Shown here: positions 46,044 to 55,376 of the stretch, one piece after another
Position numbering within the stretch: position 1 is the first letter of the stretch
Layout: each line of letters opens with the position of its first letter
Origin: Planobispora rosea
GTDB lineage: Bacteria > Actinomycetota > Actinomycetes > Streptosporangiales > Streptosporangiaceae
DNA: 64,000 nt
Direction: 5' to 3'
Assembly (NCBI RefSeq): GCF_014648175.1
Contig: NZ_BMQP01000008.1
Location: 167,676 to 231,675, forward strand
Notes under the pieces: model-generated
Told to the model about the DNA's origin: nothing
Databases searched by the model: none
Seen by the model: the letters and a program-made list of their open reading frames with translations, nothing else
Made by a program: the position numbers and the translations under genes

Positions 46044-47264
46044 CTACTTCGAGGACGCCGCATCCTTCGAGGGCGCCGGGTCCCGGGCCGCCGGGACCGG
46101 GATCCAGGCGTGGACCCGGAAGCCCCCGGTGGGACGCGGACCGGTCTGCAGCCGCCCCCCGCACAGCGCGACCCGCTCGGCCATGCCGCCCAGCCCGAAG
46201 CCGGACCCGGCCTGCGCCGTACCGCCCCGGCGGCCGAGCCCGTCGTCGAGGACCTCCACCTCGACGGCGCCGGGCAGGTAGGCGAGGCGGACGCTCACCC
46301 GGGCGCCGTCGGCGTGCTTGCGCGTGTTGGTCAGGGACTCCTGGACGATCCGGTAGACGGCGTGGTCCACCGCCGCGGGCAGCGGGACGGCCTCTCCCGT
46401 CACCTCCAGCCCGACCGGCGGCCCCGCGCCGTCCACCCGCGCGACCAGGTCCGGCAGGGCCTCCGCCCCGACTCCCGCGTGGTTGTCCGGCTCGTCCCCG
46501 TCCTCGGCGCGGAGCACGTGCAGGAGCTGCCGCATCTCCGCCATCGCCTCGCGGGCCGTGCGCTCGGCGGTGACGAGGGCCTCCTGGGCGCGCCGGGGGT
46601 CGGTCGCCATGGTCGTACGGCCGGCGCCGACCATCACGTTGATCACGCTGATGTGGTGGGCCACGACGTCGTGCAGCTCGCGGGCGATGCGGCGGCGCTC
46701 GGCGCGGACCGCGGCCTCGGCCGCCTGCTCCCGCCTGCGTTCCCCCAGCTCGCTCCTGAGCCGGAGGAACTGCCCCAGACCGACGACCAGGAAGGGGGAG
46801 AGGACCGGGACGGAGACGTTGCCCGGCATCTCCCCGGACTGCAGCTGGTAGACGGCCATGTAACTGAGCGAGGTGGCCGCGGCGATGATCCATACCGTCC
46901 TGCCCGCCGCGTGGCGGCCCAGGCTGTAGAGCCCGATCACGCTGGGCAGGGTCGCCGGGTCTCCCAGGCGGAGGAAGGCGTGCAGCAGGTCGAGGGACAG
47001 GGTGGCGAGGGCGACCGCGACCGGGTGGTTCCGCCGCCAGATCAGCGGGACGGCGCCGGCGGCGGCGATCGCGAAGGAGATGCCTCGGTCAGGGTGGCCT
47101 ACGGGGAACAGCGCCCTGACCGCCGTCACCTCGGCCACGCCCACCAGGACGGCCAGCATGCCGTCGAGCACCACGGGGCGGCTGAGGGTCCGCCAGGTTC
47201 TGCGCCGGACTCTGCGCCAGGATCTGCCGACGCCCGGAAAGCGCATGGCTCGACAGTACGGCAT
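46044..47264 (-). CDS. Membrane sensor histidine kinase (HisKA_3 family)
   Basis: A 406-aa kinase. The N-terminal half has about five membrane helices without a sizeable outer domain. The phosphoacceptor His198 is in RIARELHDVVAHHISV. The HATPase domain includes VDHAVYRIVQESLTNTRKHA, DDGLGRRGG and GFGLGGMAERVALCGG. It resembles intramembrane-sensing kinases of actinomycetes that react to envelope stress or antibiotics. The start could also be the ATG at 47246; neither has a clear ribosome-binding site. It is divergent from acuC. Confidence 0.92.
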   Translation of the reverse strand: MPYCRAMRFPGVGRSWRRVRRRTWRTLSRPVVLDGMLAVLVGVAEVTAVRALFPVGHPDRGISFAIAAAGAVPLIWRRNHPVAVALATLSLDLLHAFLRLGDPATLPSVIGLYSLGRHAAGRTVWIIAAATSLSYMAVYQLQSGEMPGNVSVPVLSPFLVVGLGQFLRLRSELGERRREQAAEAAVRAERRRIARELHDVVAHHISVINVMVGAGRTTMATDPRRAQEALVTAERTAREAMAEMRQLLHVLRAEDGDEPDNHAGVGAEALPDLVARVDGAGPPVGLEVTGEAVPLPAAVDHAVYRIVQESLTNTRKHADGARVSVRLAYLPGAVEVEVLDDGLGRRGGTAQAGSGFGLGGMAERVALCGGRLQTGPRPTGGFRVHAWIPVPAARDPAPSKDAASSK

Positions 47265-47409
47265 GTCATGATCGGGGTAGAGGAGTAGATATGGCGTGAA
47301 TATGGCTGATATGTCACGAATGTGAACTCCGGTGCGTGATCACTCCGGAAGCGACGGGGCGGAAGCCGTACTGTAACGTCGCCGGAAAGAGCGAGTGAGG
47401 AGAGTGCGG

Positions 47410-48573
47410 ATGAGCCGGTCGGTACGGGTTCTCTGGGACGACGCGCTCACCTCCTACGATTTCGGGCCGGGGCACCCGCTCGCGCCCGTCCGGGTCGAGC
47501 TGACCATGGCGCTCGCCCGGGAGCTGGGCGTGCTCGACGCGGTCGAGATGGCCGGCTGCGTGCCCGCCACCGACGACGAGCTGGCGCTGGTCCACAAACG
47601 CGACTACATCGAGGCGGTCAAGCGGGTCTCCGCGACCGGACGGCCCGACCGGGCGGCCGGGCTCGGCACCGAGGACAACCCGGCCTTCACCGGCGTGCAC
47701 GAGGCGTCGGCGCTCATCGCCGGGGCCACGCTGGCCGCGGCCCGCGCGGTGTGGACGGGCGAGGCGGAGCACGCGGCGAACGTCGCCGGCGGGCTCCACC
47801 ACGCCATGGCGAGCACCGCCAGCGGCTTCTGCGTCTACAACGACCCGGCGGTGGCCATCGCGTGGATGCTGGCGCAGGGCGCCACCCGGATCGCCTACGT
47901 GGACGTGGACGTGCACCACGGGGACGGCGTGCAGGCGCTGTTCTACGACGACCCCAGGGTGCTGACCATCAGCCTGCACGAGAGCCCTCGCACCCTCTTC
48001 CCGGGCACCGGTTTCCCCGAGGAGCTCGGCGCGGAGGGCACCGCGGTCAACGTGGCCCTGCCCGCCGGTTGCGGCGACAGCGGCTGGCTGAGGGCCTTCC
48101 ACGCGGTGGTGCCGCCGCTGCTGCGGGAGTTCGCCCCGGAGGTCCTGGTCACCCAGCACGGCTGTGACAGCCACGCGCTCGACCCGCTGGCCAACCTGAT
48201 GCTCAGCCTGGACGGCCAGCGGACCGCCTACGCCGCGCTGCACGAGCTCGCCCACGAGACCGCGGGCGGACGGTGGATCGCGACCGGCGGCGGCGGATAC
48301 GAACTGGTGCAGGTGGTGCCGCGGGCCTGGACCCACCTGCTCGCCGAGGTCGCCGGGCGTCCGCTCGACCCGGCCACCGCCACCCCGCAGGAGTGGCGGG
48401 GGCTCGTCAGGGAGCGGACCGGCCAGACGCCGCCCCTGACGATGACCGACGGCAGAAAACCGGAATTCCAGGACTTCGCCGACGGTTATGATCCAGCGGA
48501 CCCCATCGACCGGGCCATCCTGGCGACCAGGAAGGCCGTGTTCCCCTTCCACGGACTGGATCCACTGCCGTGA
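47410..48573 (+). CDS. acuC: AcuC-like deacetylase (class I/II histone deacetylase fold)
   Basis: A 387-aa zinc-dependent deacetylase. Motifs: GPGHPLAPVRVELT, GGLHHAMASTASGFCVYND (tandem His), YVDVDVHHGDGVQ (Asp-X-His zinc ligands), SLHESPRTLFPGTG, QHGCDSHALDPLANL and ATGGGGY (active-site Tyr loop). In Bacillus AcuC activates acetyl-CoA synthetase by removing lysine acetylation; a similar role is inferred. GAGGAG five bases before ATG 47410 sets the start. Its stop overlaps the next gene (GTGA). Confidence 0.94.
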   Translation: MSRSVRVLWDDALTSYDFGPGHPLAPVRVELTMALARELGVLDAVEMAGCVPATDDELALVHKRDYIEAVKRVSATGRPDRAAGLGTEDNPAFTGVHEASALIAGATLAAARAVWTGEAEHAANVAGGLHHAMASTASGFCVYNDPAVAIAWMLAQGATRIAYVDVDVHHGDGVQALFYDDPRVLTISLHESPRTLFPGTGFPEELGAEGTAVNVALPAGCGDSGWLRAFHAVVPPLLREFAPEVLVTQHGCDSHALDPLANLMLSLDGQRTAYAALHELAHETAGGRWIATGGGGYELVQVVPRAWTHLLAEVAGRPLDPATATPQEWRGLVRERTGQTPPLTMTDGRKPEFQDFADGYDPADPIDRAILATRKAVFPFHGLDPLP

Positions 48574-49358
48574 CCCTCCCATCCCGTGACGAGCTCAGAG
48601 ACCACCTGGTCCGGACCCGGATCGCCGGTGACGTGGCGACCAGCCGGGAGAACAACCTCGACCACTACCGGTCGCTGGCCAACCGCGACCCGCGCCACAT
48701 GTTCGGCCTCTCTCTGGGAGAGGGCTGGTCCTACCGGGACATCCTGGAGCTCATGGCCAAGTCCGCGGGAGTGGTGGCCGACCCGGGGCACCGCGAGGGG
48801 CAGGACACCATCGACCCGGATCGCACGATCGACGCGACCGAGGCGATGGGCGACGTGATCGCCGGGGTGCTCCGCACGGAGAACCCGAGGATCCTCCTGG
48901 CCACCGGGCACCCCACGGGCCTGCTCGTCATCCACCTGGCGCTGGCCCGGCTGGCGCGCGAGCGGGGGGCGACGCTGCTGGGCCCGGCCGAGGACTGGAC
49001 CTACTGGGGCTCGGGGTTCGGCCGCAAGCGCAAGATCCGCTATCTCGACGACGTGGCCATGCTGGACGACCGGGGAGCCTTCGTCCACACCCACGACGCG
49101 GCCCCGATGGAAGCCATGATCGCGGAGATGGGCGACGACCGCCCGGATCTGGTGATCGCCGACCACGGCTGGGCGGGAGCGGCCGGGGAGGCGGGGATCC
49201 TCACCGTGGGATTCGCCGACAGCAACGACCCGGCCCTGTTCGTCGGGGAGGCCGAGGGCAAGATCGCGGTCACCGTACCGCTTGATGACAACGTGCTTCC
49301 GAGGGATTACGCTCCGCTGATCCGATACCTGGTCGCGAGGGTCGTGAGCGGCCTCTGA
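48570..49358 (+). CDS. Conserved actinobacterial phosphatase-like protein, 262 aa
   Basis: Starts at GTG overlapping the acuC stop, so it is cotranslated. The middle part has Rossmann-like strands (PRILLATGHPTGLLVIHLALARL, DLVIADHGWAGAAGEAGILTVGFADSNDPALFV). Asp, His and Asn residues cluster in these loops (TGHP, DHGW, ADSND), which suggests a hydrolase. I recall similar Streptomyces proteins being annotated only as phosphatase. The substrate is unknown; the link with acuC suggests a role in acetyl-group or energy metabolism, but this is weak. Confidence 0.78.
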   Translation: MTLPSRDELRDHLVRTRIAGDVATSRENNLDHYRSLANRDPRHMFGLSLGEGWSYRDILELMAKSAGVVADPGHREGQDTIDPDRTIDATEAMGDVIAGVLRTENPRILLATGHPTGLLVIHLALARLARERGATLLGPAEDWTYWGSGFGRKRKIRYLDDVAMLDDRGAFVHTHDAAPMEAMIAEMGDDRPDLVIADHGWAGAAGEAGILTVGFADSNDPALFVGEAEGKIAVTVPLDDNVLPRDYAPLIRYLVARVVSGL

Positions 49359-49680
49359 GACAGGGGTGGCGGCAATCCGGGTGTCCCTATACGGGCTTTT
49401 CGCGCCTGCATTCCGCGGATCTCGTCCGCCGCTTGCCAACTTTTTGGTGATTGCGGGCGACTCTAATGGGAAAAGGTTGGTCCGTTCCAAGGTTGAGGTG
49501 AGGGGGCCGGTCCAGCCGCTGGCCAGCGAGTTTCGGTATTTCGATGACATGGGACTGCGGAGACTGAGAAACTAGGGGGTTTGCTCTCTCGGAGTCCCGC
49601 CTTACGCTGACGGCAGTAGACGTGCGTGAGCGATGGCACCAGTGGGGATAACCCGGAAACACGTGCGGAAGAGGCGTCCG
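49359..49680. other. Intergenic region upstream of the BldC-like gene
   Basis: No supported gene. A 69-codon open frame at 49366-49575 lacks a ribosome-binding site and conserved features. The segment 49430-49490 is AT-richer than its surroundings. The promoter of the BldC-like gene probably lies after 49570. Confidence 0.45.
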
Positions 49681-49884
49681 ATGGGTGCAGGCGAAAGACC
49701 TCTCAGTGAGGTGAAGTTCCTGACGGTGGCAGAAGTGGCCACGGTCATGAGGGTGTCCAAGATGACGGTGTACCGGCTCGTGCACTCGGGTGAGCTGCCG
49801 GCCATCCGGGTCGGCCGATCCTTCAGAGTGCCTGAACAGGCGGTGCACGACTATCTCAGGGAGGCCTACATCGAGGCAGGTTGA
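49681..49884 (+). CDS. BldC-like small MerR-type helix-turn-helix protein, 67 aa
   Basis: A compact winged-helix DNA-binding protein: FLTVAEVATVMRVSKMTVYRLVHSGELPAIRVGRSFRV, then VHDYLREAY. It lacks the dimerisation coil of true MerR proteins, as BldC does. BldC and its paralogues control development in Streptomyces by binding direct repeats cooperatively. The ATG 49681 is preceded by GAGG. The nearby order (acuC, this gene, bS22, epimerase, acyltransferase) is one I recall from Streptomyces. Confidence 0.88.
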   Translation: MGAGERPLSEVKFLTVAEVATVMRVSKMTVYRLVHSGELPAIRVGRSFRVPEQAVHDYLREAYIEAG

Positions 49885-50053
49885 AGTGAGCCCTGACCGG
49901 TCTCCGGCCTGACCGGGGACCGGCGGGGCCTCGCTCTGCCGAGATGACGGCCGAGGCGACGGTCGCGGTGACGACCTGAGCGACGACCGAGGTGGCGACC
50001 GGGGTGACAGCGCGCCGGCCGCGCCGTTAACCGGAGTGCCCGGGTCCCCCGGG

Positions 50054-50074
50054 GGCGATCCACCGTGGATCGCC
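50054..50074 (+). promoter_or_regulatory. Leader hairpin 1 upstream of bS22
   Basis: GGCGATCCA (50054-50062) pairs perfectly with 50066-50074 around CCG. It is the first of two hairpins in the 100 bp before the bS22 gene. Confidence 0.45.
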
Positions 50075-50085
50075 GGTAGTCTGTT

Positions 50086-50112
50086 GAACCGGTGTGCTAC
50101 GCGCACCGGTTC
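50086..50112 (+). promoter_or_regulatory. Leader hairpin 2 upstream of bS22
   Basis: GAACCGGTGTGC (50086-50097) pairs with 50101-50112, 12 bp with one G-U, around a TAC loop. It ends 33 bases before the GTG of bS22 and may be a leader structure. Confidence 0.5.
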
Positions 50113-50145
50113 GGCAATCTCTGCTACCAGCTACCTGGGGGTCCC

Positions 50146-50244
50146 GTGGGCTCTGTGATCAAGAAGCGCCGTAAGCGCATGGCGAAGAAGAAGCACCGCA
50201 AGCTTCTCAAGAAGACCCGCATCCAGCGGCGCAACAAGAAGTAA
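50146..50244 (+). CDS. 30S ribosomal protein bS22 (AURKAIP1/COX24-like), 32 aa
   Basis: A very short basic protein, GTG start, [20 protein letters not shown] then [12 protein letters not shown]. It matches the tiny actinobacterial ribosomal protein called bS22, known from mycobacterial ribosome structures, and the COX24 motif family. Two hairpins precede it. A ribosome-binding GGGGG lies upstream. The epimerase gene starts 23 bp after its stop. Confidence 0.92.
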   Translation: MGSVIKKRRKRMAKKKHRKLLKKTRIQRRNKK

Positions 50245-50267
50245 CAACGCGGACCTGCGAGGCGTCG

Positions 50268-51293
50268 ATGACCCATACCGTGCTCGTCACCGGGGTCTCA
50301 CGCCACATCGGCGCCCGAGTGGCGAGCGTTCTCGCGGCTGACCCGGACATCGGCCGGGTCATCGGAGTGGACACGGTGCCGCCGCCCTCGCTCTCACGTG
50401 ATGGCGGCGTACCTCTCGGACGGACGGAGTTCGTCCGCGTCGATCTGCGCAGCCCCGACATCGCCCAGGTGATCGCGGCCGCTGACATCGACACCGTCGT
50501 GCACATGAGCCTGGTGAGCGCTCCCCCGAGGAGCGGTGGCCGCGCGCTCATGAAGGAGCACAACGTCATCGGCACCATGCAGCTGCTGGGTGCCTGTCAG
50601 CGGTCCGCGACGGTCCGCCGCGTCGTCGTGCGCTCCACCACGGCGGTGTACGGCTCCTCGCCGCGCGACCCGGCCGTCTTCACCGAGGACGCCGAGCCCG
50701 GCGAGCCTCCCGGCCACGGCTACGCCAAGGACGCCTCCGAGGTGGAGGGCTACGTCCGCGGCTTCGCCAGACGGCGCGGGGACGTGAGCGTGACCACCCT
50801 CAGGTTCGCCAACTTCATGGGGCCGGGCGTGGACTCGCCGCTCACCCGTTACTTCTCCCAGCCGGTGCTGCCCACCGTGTTCGGCTTCGACCCGCGGCTG
50901 CAGTTCGTCCACGAGGACGACGCGGTCGAGGTGCTGCGCCGGATGGCGATGGAGGACCACCCCGGCACGTTCAACGTGGCCGGGGACGGCGTGCTGCTGC
51001 TGTCGCAGTGCCTCCGGCGGGCGGGCCTGCTCTCGCTCCCGATCCCCACTCCCGCCTTCCGCTTCCTCGGCGATCTGGCGCGGGGCGTGGGGATGGTGGA
51101 CTTCTCACCCGAGCAGCTCCGGCTGATGTGCCACGGCAGGGTGGTGGACACCGCCCGCCTGGCGCAGACCCTGGGCTGGAAGCCGAAGTTCTCCACGAGC
51201 GCGGCCTTCGAGGACTTCCTGCGCTCACGGGGGATGGACGGCGGGCTCCCCGCGGCCCTGGTGGACGCGTTGTCCCATATGGTGACGAGATGA
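50268..51293 (+). CDS. NAD-dependent epimerase/dehydratase (extended SDR)
   Basis: A 341-aa Rossmann protein: VLVTGVSRHIGARVASVLA at the start, a GXXXXIG variation of the usual GXXGXXG, then DLRSPDIAQVIAAADIDTVVHMSL. The Ser-Thr and Tyr-X3-Lys positions appear as RSTTAVYGSS and YAKDASEVE (with Gly-Tyr-Ala-Lys). The role is undefined; the next gene is an acyltransferase, and such pairs occur in actinomycete envelope-lipid loci. GAGG five bases before the ATG. Confidence 0.85.
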   Translation: MTHTVLVTGVSRHIGARVASVLAADPDIGRVIGVDTVPPPSLSRDGGVPLGRTEFVRVDLRSPDIAQVIAAADIDTVVHMSLVSAPPRSGGRALMKEHNVIGTMQLLGACQRSATVRRVVVRSTTAVYGSSPRDPAVFTEDAEPGEPPGHGYAKDASEVEGYVRGFARRRGDVSVTTLRFANFMGPGVDSPLTRYFSQPVLPTVFGFDPRLQFVHEDDAVEVLRRMAMEDHPGTFNVAGDGVLLLSQCLRRAGLLSLPIPTPAFRFLGDLARGVGMVDFSPEQLRLMCHGRVVDTARLAQTLGWKPKFSTSAAFEDFLRSRGMDGGLPAALVDALSHMVTR

Positions 51294-51312
51294 GGGTCCG
51301 TACGGCAGCGGG

Positions 51313-52326
51313 ATGAGCACCCGCACGGGTGACGGGGTGAGCGATATGGCGAATGCGCACGGGGACTCCCGGGACCGGTTCCACGACGGGTCCCGGGACG
51401 CCCAGGTGATCCCCATCGGCCGGGGCCGCTCCGCCCGCGGTTTCGAGGGGTTCGCCGACTTCGCCGCGTCCCTCGACCCGGAGGACGACCGCCGCCTGGC
51501 TGAGCTGCTGGCGTTCGTCCGGCGCCGGATCTCGGGGGAGTACGAGGTCGACGAGTTCGGCTTCGACGCCGAGCTCACCGACAAGGTGCTGCTGGAGGTC
51601 ATGCGCCCGATCTACCGGCACTGGTTCCGCACCGAGACCGTCGACATCGAGAACGTGCCGGGCGACTCCGGCGCCCTCGTCGTGGCCAACCACTCGGGTA
51701 CCATCCCGCTGGACGCGCTCATGCTCCAGGTGGCCCTGCACGACGACCACCCCGACCGGCGCGCCCTCCGCCTCCTCGGCGCCGACCTGGTCTACCAGCT
51801 GCCCCTCCTCGGTCACCTGGCCCGCAAGACCGGCCACACCCTGGCCTGCCGGGAGGACGCCGACCGGCTGCTGCGCAAGGGCGAGCTGGTGGGGGTCTTC
51901 CCCGAGGGGTTCAAGGGGGTCGGCAAGCCGTTCTCCGAGAGATACCGGCTCCAGCGGTTCGGCCGCGGCGGGTTCGTCGCCTCGGCCATCCGGGCCGGGG
52001 TGCCGATCGTCCCGTGCGCGATCGTGGGCGCGGAGGAGATCTACCCCAAGATCGGCGATCTCCGGTTCCTCGCGCGGGCGCTGGGCCTGCCGTACCTGCC
52101 GATCACCCCGCTCTTCCCCTGGTTCGGCCTCCTCGGACTGGTCCCGCTCCCGTCGAAGTGGCTGATCGGCTTCGGCGAGCCGATCCGCACCGACGAGTAC
52201 GACCCGGCCGACGCCGACGACCCGATGCTGGTCTTCAACCTCACCGACCAGGTTCGCGAGGTCATCCAGCAGCAGCTGAACGAGCTGCGCCTGCGCCGGG
52301 GGCACGCCTTCCCGCCGTTCTTCTGA
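51313..52326 (+). CDS. 1-acylglycerol-3-phosphate-type acyltransferase (PlsC family)
   Basis: A 337-aa acyltransferase. Catalytic motif NHSGTIPLDA (His-X4-Asp variation with the Asp after PL), substrate motif VFPEGFKG, and the helical segment FVASAIRAGVPIVPCAIVGAEEIYP are clear. The first 30-40 residues are polar; an alternative ATG at 51346 is possible. It probably transfers an acyl group in phospholipid or envelope-lipid assembly. It follows the epimerase gene by 19 bp. Confidence 0.86.
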   Translation: MSTRTGDGVSDMANAHGDSRDRFHDGSRDAQVIPIGRGRSARGFEGFADFAASLDPEDDRRLAELLAFVRRRISGEYEVDEFGFDAELTDKVLLEVMRPIYRHWFRTETVDIENVPGDSGALVVANHSGTIPLDALMLQVALHDDHPDRRALRLLGADLVYQLPLLGHLARKTGHTLACREDADRLLRKGELVGVFPEGFKGVGKPFSERYRLQRFGRGGFVASAIRAGVPIVPCAIVGAEEIYPKIGDLRFLARALGLPYLPITPLFPWFGLLGLVPLPSKWLIGFGEPIRTDEYDPADADDPMLVFNLTDQVREVIQQQLNELRLRRGHAFPPFF

Positions 52327-52484
52327 GTCGTCTTCCGGCCGTCACCCGCTTCCGGTCGTCACCGTCTTCCGGTCGTCCGGTGAGCGTCGCGGTATGGATT
52401 TTTATTAGTCTCCGCGTCTAACAACGCGTGCTTTCGGTCGGTATGGTGTGGTCAGCATCGAGCTTCCGAGCCTTGGGAGTGGCC

Positions 52485-53513
52485 ATGGGCGCACGCCGTA
52501 CCGCGATGACAGCGATGATCGCCGGGCTGGCGATCGGGACGGCCCTGGGAGCCGCCCGGCGGCGGGAGGGGCGTGGCCGGGAGGTTCTCGGCGGGCACCG
52601 GGGACGGCCGGTCACGGTCACCACCGATGACGGCGTCCAGCTCGCGGTGGACGTGGAGGAGGCCGAGGCGCCGGAGTTCGCCGTGGTGTTCGCGCACGGC
52701 TGGCTGATGAACCGGCACTGCTGGCACTTCCAGCGGGAGGCGCTCAAGGGCCGGGCGACCCTGGTCTTCTACGACCAGCGCGGGCACGGCGGCTCGGCGT
52801 GCGGGGCGTTCGACGCGTGTACGGTCGACCGGCTCGGCGACGACCTGGCCGCGGTGATCGACCAGGCAGTGCCCGAGGAGCTGCCCGTGCTGCTGGTCGG
52901 GCACTCCATGGGCGGTATGACGATCATGGCCTTCGCCGGCCGGCACCCCGGGACACTGGCCGGGAGGGTCGCGGGCGTGGCGCTGCTGAGCACGTCGCCG
53001 GGGCGGCTGCGGGACAGCACCTTCGGGCTGCCGGGACCGATCGGGAGGCTCGCGCCCGTCATCACTCCGATCATGTTCGACCGCATGCTCGCCCGCGCCG
53101 CGTTCATCGACCGCAGGGTCGCGATCAAGACGCGCACCAACCTGCCGGTGACCCGTTATGTGGCCTTCGGGCCCCGCGCGCGCCGCGACCACGTGCGGTT
53201 CGTCAACGACATGGCCGTGGCCACGCCGACCGAGGTCATGGTCGGCTTCTACCGGGACTTCCTCGTCCACGACAAGCTCGCGGCGCTGGCCGCGCTCTCC
53301 TCGGTGGAGACTCTGGTCATGGTGGGCTCACGCGACCGGATGACGCCGCAGGCGCACAGCCGCCGCATCGCCGAGGCCCTGCCCGGCGCACGCCTCCAGG
53401 TCGTCCCCGGAGCCGGCCACATGATCGGCCTGGAACGGCCCGAGGTCGTCAACGCGGCCCTGTCCGGCCTGTTCGACCGCGCCATGCGCCGGGGCGGTCA
53501 GGTCGCGCGGTAG
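52485..53513 (+). CDS. Alpha/beta hydrolase with N-terminal membrane segment
   Basis: A 342-aa hydrolase. A hydrophobic N-terminal helix ([16 protein letters not shown]) precedes the fold. Motifs: [14 protein letters not shown] (oxyanion region), [10 protein letters not shown], the nucleophile elbow [18 protein letters not shown] (catalytic Asp) and [11 protein letters not shown] (catalytic His). GGGAG six bases before ATG 52485 favours this start over a GTG at 52428. The substrate is unknown. The last 16 bases overlap the convergent HAD gene. Confidence 0.88.
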   Translation: MGARRTAMTAMIAGLAIGTALGAARRREGRGREVLGGHRGRPVTVTTDDGVQLAVDVEEAEAPEFAVVFAHGWLMNRHCWHFQREALKGRATLVFYDQRGHGGSACGAFDACTVDRLGDDLAAVIDQAVPEELPVLLVGHSMGGMTIMAFAGRHPGTLAGRVAGVALLSTSPGRLRDSTFGLPGPIGRLAPVITPIMFDRMLARAAFIDRRVAIKTRTNLPVTRYVAFGPRARRDHVRFVNDMAVATPTEVMVGFYRDFLVHDKLAALAALSSVETLVMVGSRDRMTPQAHSRRIAEALPGARLQVVPGAGHMIGLERPEVVNAALSGLFDRAMRRGGQVAR

Positions 53514-54364
53514 TGGCGGCGCAGGGCGATGGCGGCGGCCACGCCGCCGGCCACGGCGCCCGCTCCGGCCGCGATGGGAAGGCCGACCATGGTGGCCTTG
53601 CGGCCGGTGCGGAAGTCCTTGATCTCCCACTTGCTGGCTCTGGCGTAGTCGCGCAGCTCGGCGTCCGGGTTGATCGCGGTGGGATGACCGACGAGGGAGA
53701 GCAGCGGCAGGTCGTTGGCCGAGTCGCTGTAGGCCGAGCAGCGGGTCAGGTCGAGCCCCTCCCTGCGGGCCAGGGCCCGTACGGCCTCCGCCTTGGCCGG
53801 CCCGTGGAGCAGGTCGCCCACCAGGCGCCCGGTGTAGACGCCGTCCACGGTCTCGGAGACGGTGCCGAGAGCGCCGGTCAGGCCGAGTCGCTGGGCGATC
53901 ACGCGGGCGAGTTCGACGGGCGTGGCCGTGACCAGCCAGACGCGCTGCCCGGCGTCGAGGTGGCTCTGGGCGAGGGCGCGGGTGCCGGCCCAGATGCGGT
54001 CGGCCATGGCCTCGTCGTAGATCTCCTCGCCGAGGCGGACGATGTCCTCGACCTTGTTCCCCGCCACGAACGCCAGCGCGGTCTCCCTCGCCTTGGCGAT
54101 GTGCTCGGGGTTCTCGTCCCCGCGGACGCGGAAGACCGCCTGACCGAGGGCGAACCTGAGCAGGTCCTTGGTGGTGAACAGGCCGCGGGAGGCCAGGCCG
54201 CGGGCGAAGTGGTAGATCGAGGCGCCGCGCATCATCGTGTTGTCGACGTCGAAGAAGGCCGCCGCCGTCGGGTCCGGATCGGCCATCGGCATGGCGACGG
54301 CCGCCGCGGCCGCCACCTCCCCGGCCGCCTGGGCCTCACTCCGCCGTCGCATCAGCCGCTTCAT
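53498..54364 (-). CDS. HAD-IB family hydrolase (SerB-like phosphatase)
   Basis: A 288-aa phosphatase of the HAD-IB subgroup. The nucleophile motif is [13 protein letters not shown], the second motif [10 protein letters not shown], and the Mg2+ motif [14 protein letters not shown] with PTAINPD. The C-terminal 30 residues are Gly/Ala-rich and hydrophobic, probably a membrane helix. Related proteins dephosphorylate phosphoserine or lipid phosphates; here it is unassigned. GAGGTG precedes ATG 54364. Confidence 0.88.
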   Translation of the reverse strand: MKRLMRRRSEAQAAGEVAAAAAVAMPMADPDPTAAAFFDVDNTMMRGASIYHFARGLASRGLFTTKDLLRFALGQAVFRVRGDENPEHIAKARETALAFVAGNKVEDIVRLGEEIYDEAMADRIWAGTRALAQSHLDAGQRVWLVTATPVELARVIAQRLGLTGALGTVSETVDGVYTGRLVGDLLHGPAKAEAVRALARREGLDLTRCSAYSDSANDLPLLSLVGHPTAINPDAELRDYARASKWEIKDFRTGRKATMVGLPIAAGAGAVAGGVAAAIALRRHYRAT

Positions 54365-54443
54365 AGCACCTCAGCTTAACTGGCCGAGATGGGTGAAATC
54401 GGTATACGTCGCGTTAGCGGGGGGTGACGTTTCGCGAATGGCG

Positions 54444-55124
54444 TCACTCGGCGATCATCAGTCCCTGGATGTAGTCGAGGTAGCCACTGGCTCTGCGCTG
54501 ATCCTCCTCGTCCATCTTGGGGATCATCTCCTCGATCTGGTGACGCTGCTCCTGGACGAAACGCCGGATGGTGCCCGTGGTCTTCGCATCGCGGCGCTCC
54601 ACCCGGGTGAGAGAGGTGATCGCGGACCGGGTGGTGTCCTCCATCTCCTTGAGGGTCTCGCCGACCAGGTCGCTACCGCCCTGCGCGGCGGATCCGAGCA
54701 GTTCCTCGACCTCGCGGGCCCGGACGGAGGCGGATCTGAGCTCGCGGTCGGCCCGCTCCGCGTCGTCGGCGCTCATCCGGAGGAGGGTGTTCTCCGCGGC
54801 GCGTTTGAGGGGGTAGAGGATGTCGCCCGGCACCGACTCGTAGGTGGCCATACCGGTGGCCACCATGATCACCACCAGTCCCGCGCTCAGGAACTGGGGG
54901 AGCAGGGGGAAACGCGGCCTCCGGCGGGACCGCGGCCGCCGGGGGACCGGAACCTCCTCGGCGGGCAGGGGCGCCTCCCGGGCCGTGCTCATCAGGCGCT
55001 CCCGGAGCTCGTCGCGGAACTCCGGGCGCGGGGTGGTGGCCATGTGGGGACCGAGCCGCGACAGCCGGCGCCGGACGCGCCGTCGCGAACTCCGTGAGAT
55101 TCCGGGCAGCCACTTACCCATCAT
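54444..55124 (-). CDS. rsbN: RsbN-like DUF5667 membrane protein, probable anti-sigma factor
   Basis: A 226-aa single-span protein. The N-terminal 70 residues are basic and cytoplasmic (RPEFRDELRERLMS). A membrane helix follows (LSAGLVVIMVATGMATY) and the rest matches DUF5667 (VPGDILYPLKRAAENTLLRM). In Streptomyces the gene next to bldN codes for such a protein, RsbN, which holds BldN inactive. The gap after the sigma gene is 252 bp, so it may have its own promoter. Start ATG 55124 or 55121; AGGAG is very close to the first. Confidence 0.82.
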   Translation of the reverse strand: MMGKWLPGISRSSRRRVRRRLSRLGPHMATTPRPEFRDELRERLMSTAREAPLPAEEVPVPRRPRSRRRPRFPLLPQFLSAGLVVIMVATGMATYESVPGDILYPLKRAAENTLLRMSADDAERADRELRSASVRAREVEELLGSAAQGGSDLVGETLKEMEDTTRSAITSLTRVERRDAKTTGTIRRFVQEQRHQIEEMIPKMDEEDQRRASGYLDYIQGLMIAE

Positions 55125-55376
55125 TCTCCTAGCGAGGGGACCGCCGGGTCCGCCCGGCGGGGAATCGCTTTCCTGTTACGGTTCTTGCGCTTGAAACGGT
55201 CAGGACTTGGCCGTCGCCTGCCTCACTTCGAGGAAGACGAGAAGCTGCTCCCTTCGCGGAGTGGAGGAGTCACCGGTGCTATCTGCCTAACGACGGCTCG
55301 GCACCTGAGGTTACGCGGCAGGTCACCGCGAACGTCCCGGTGCCGTCGCTCCGATGTCCCTCCCGCGTCCTCACCG

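Noticed and set aside
49366..49575. 69-codon open frame before the BldC-like gene
   Set aside because: No ribosome-binding site, no hydrophobic or domain pattern, and composition unlike neighbouring genes.
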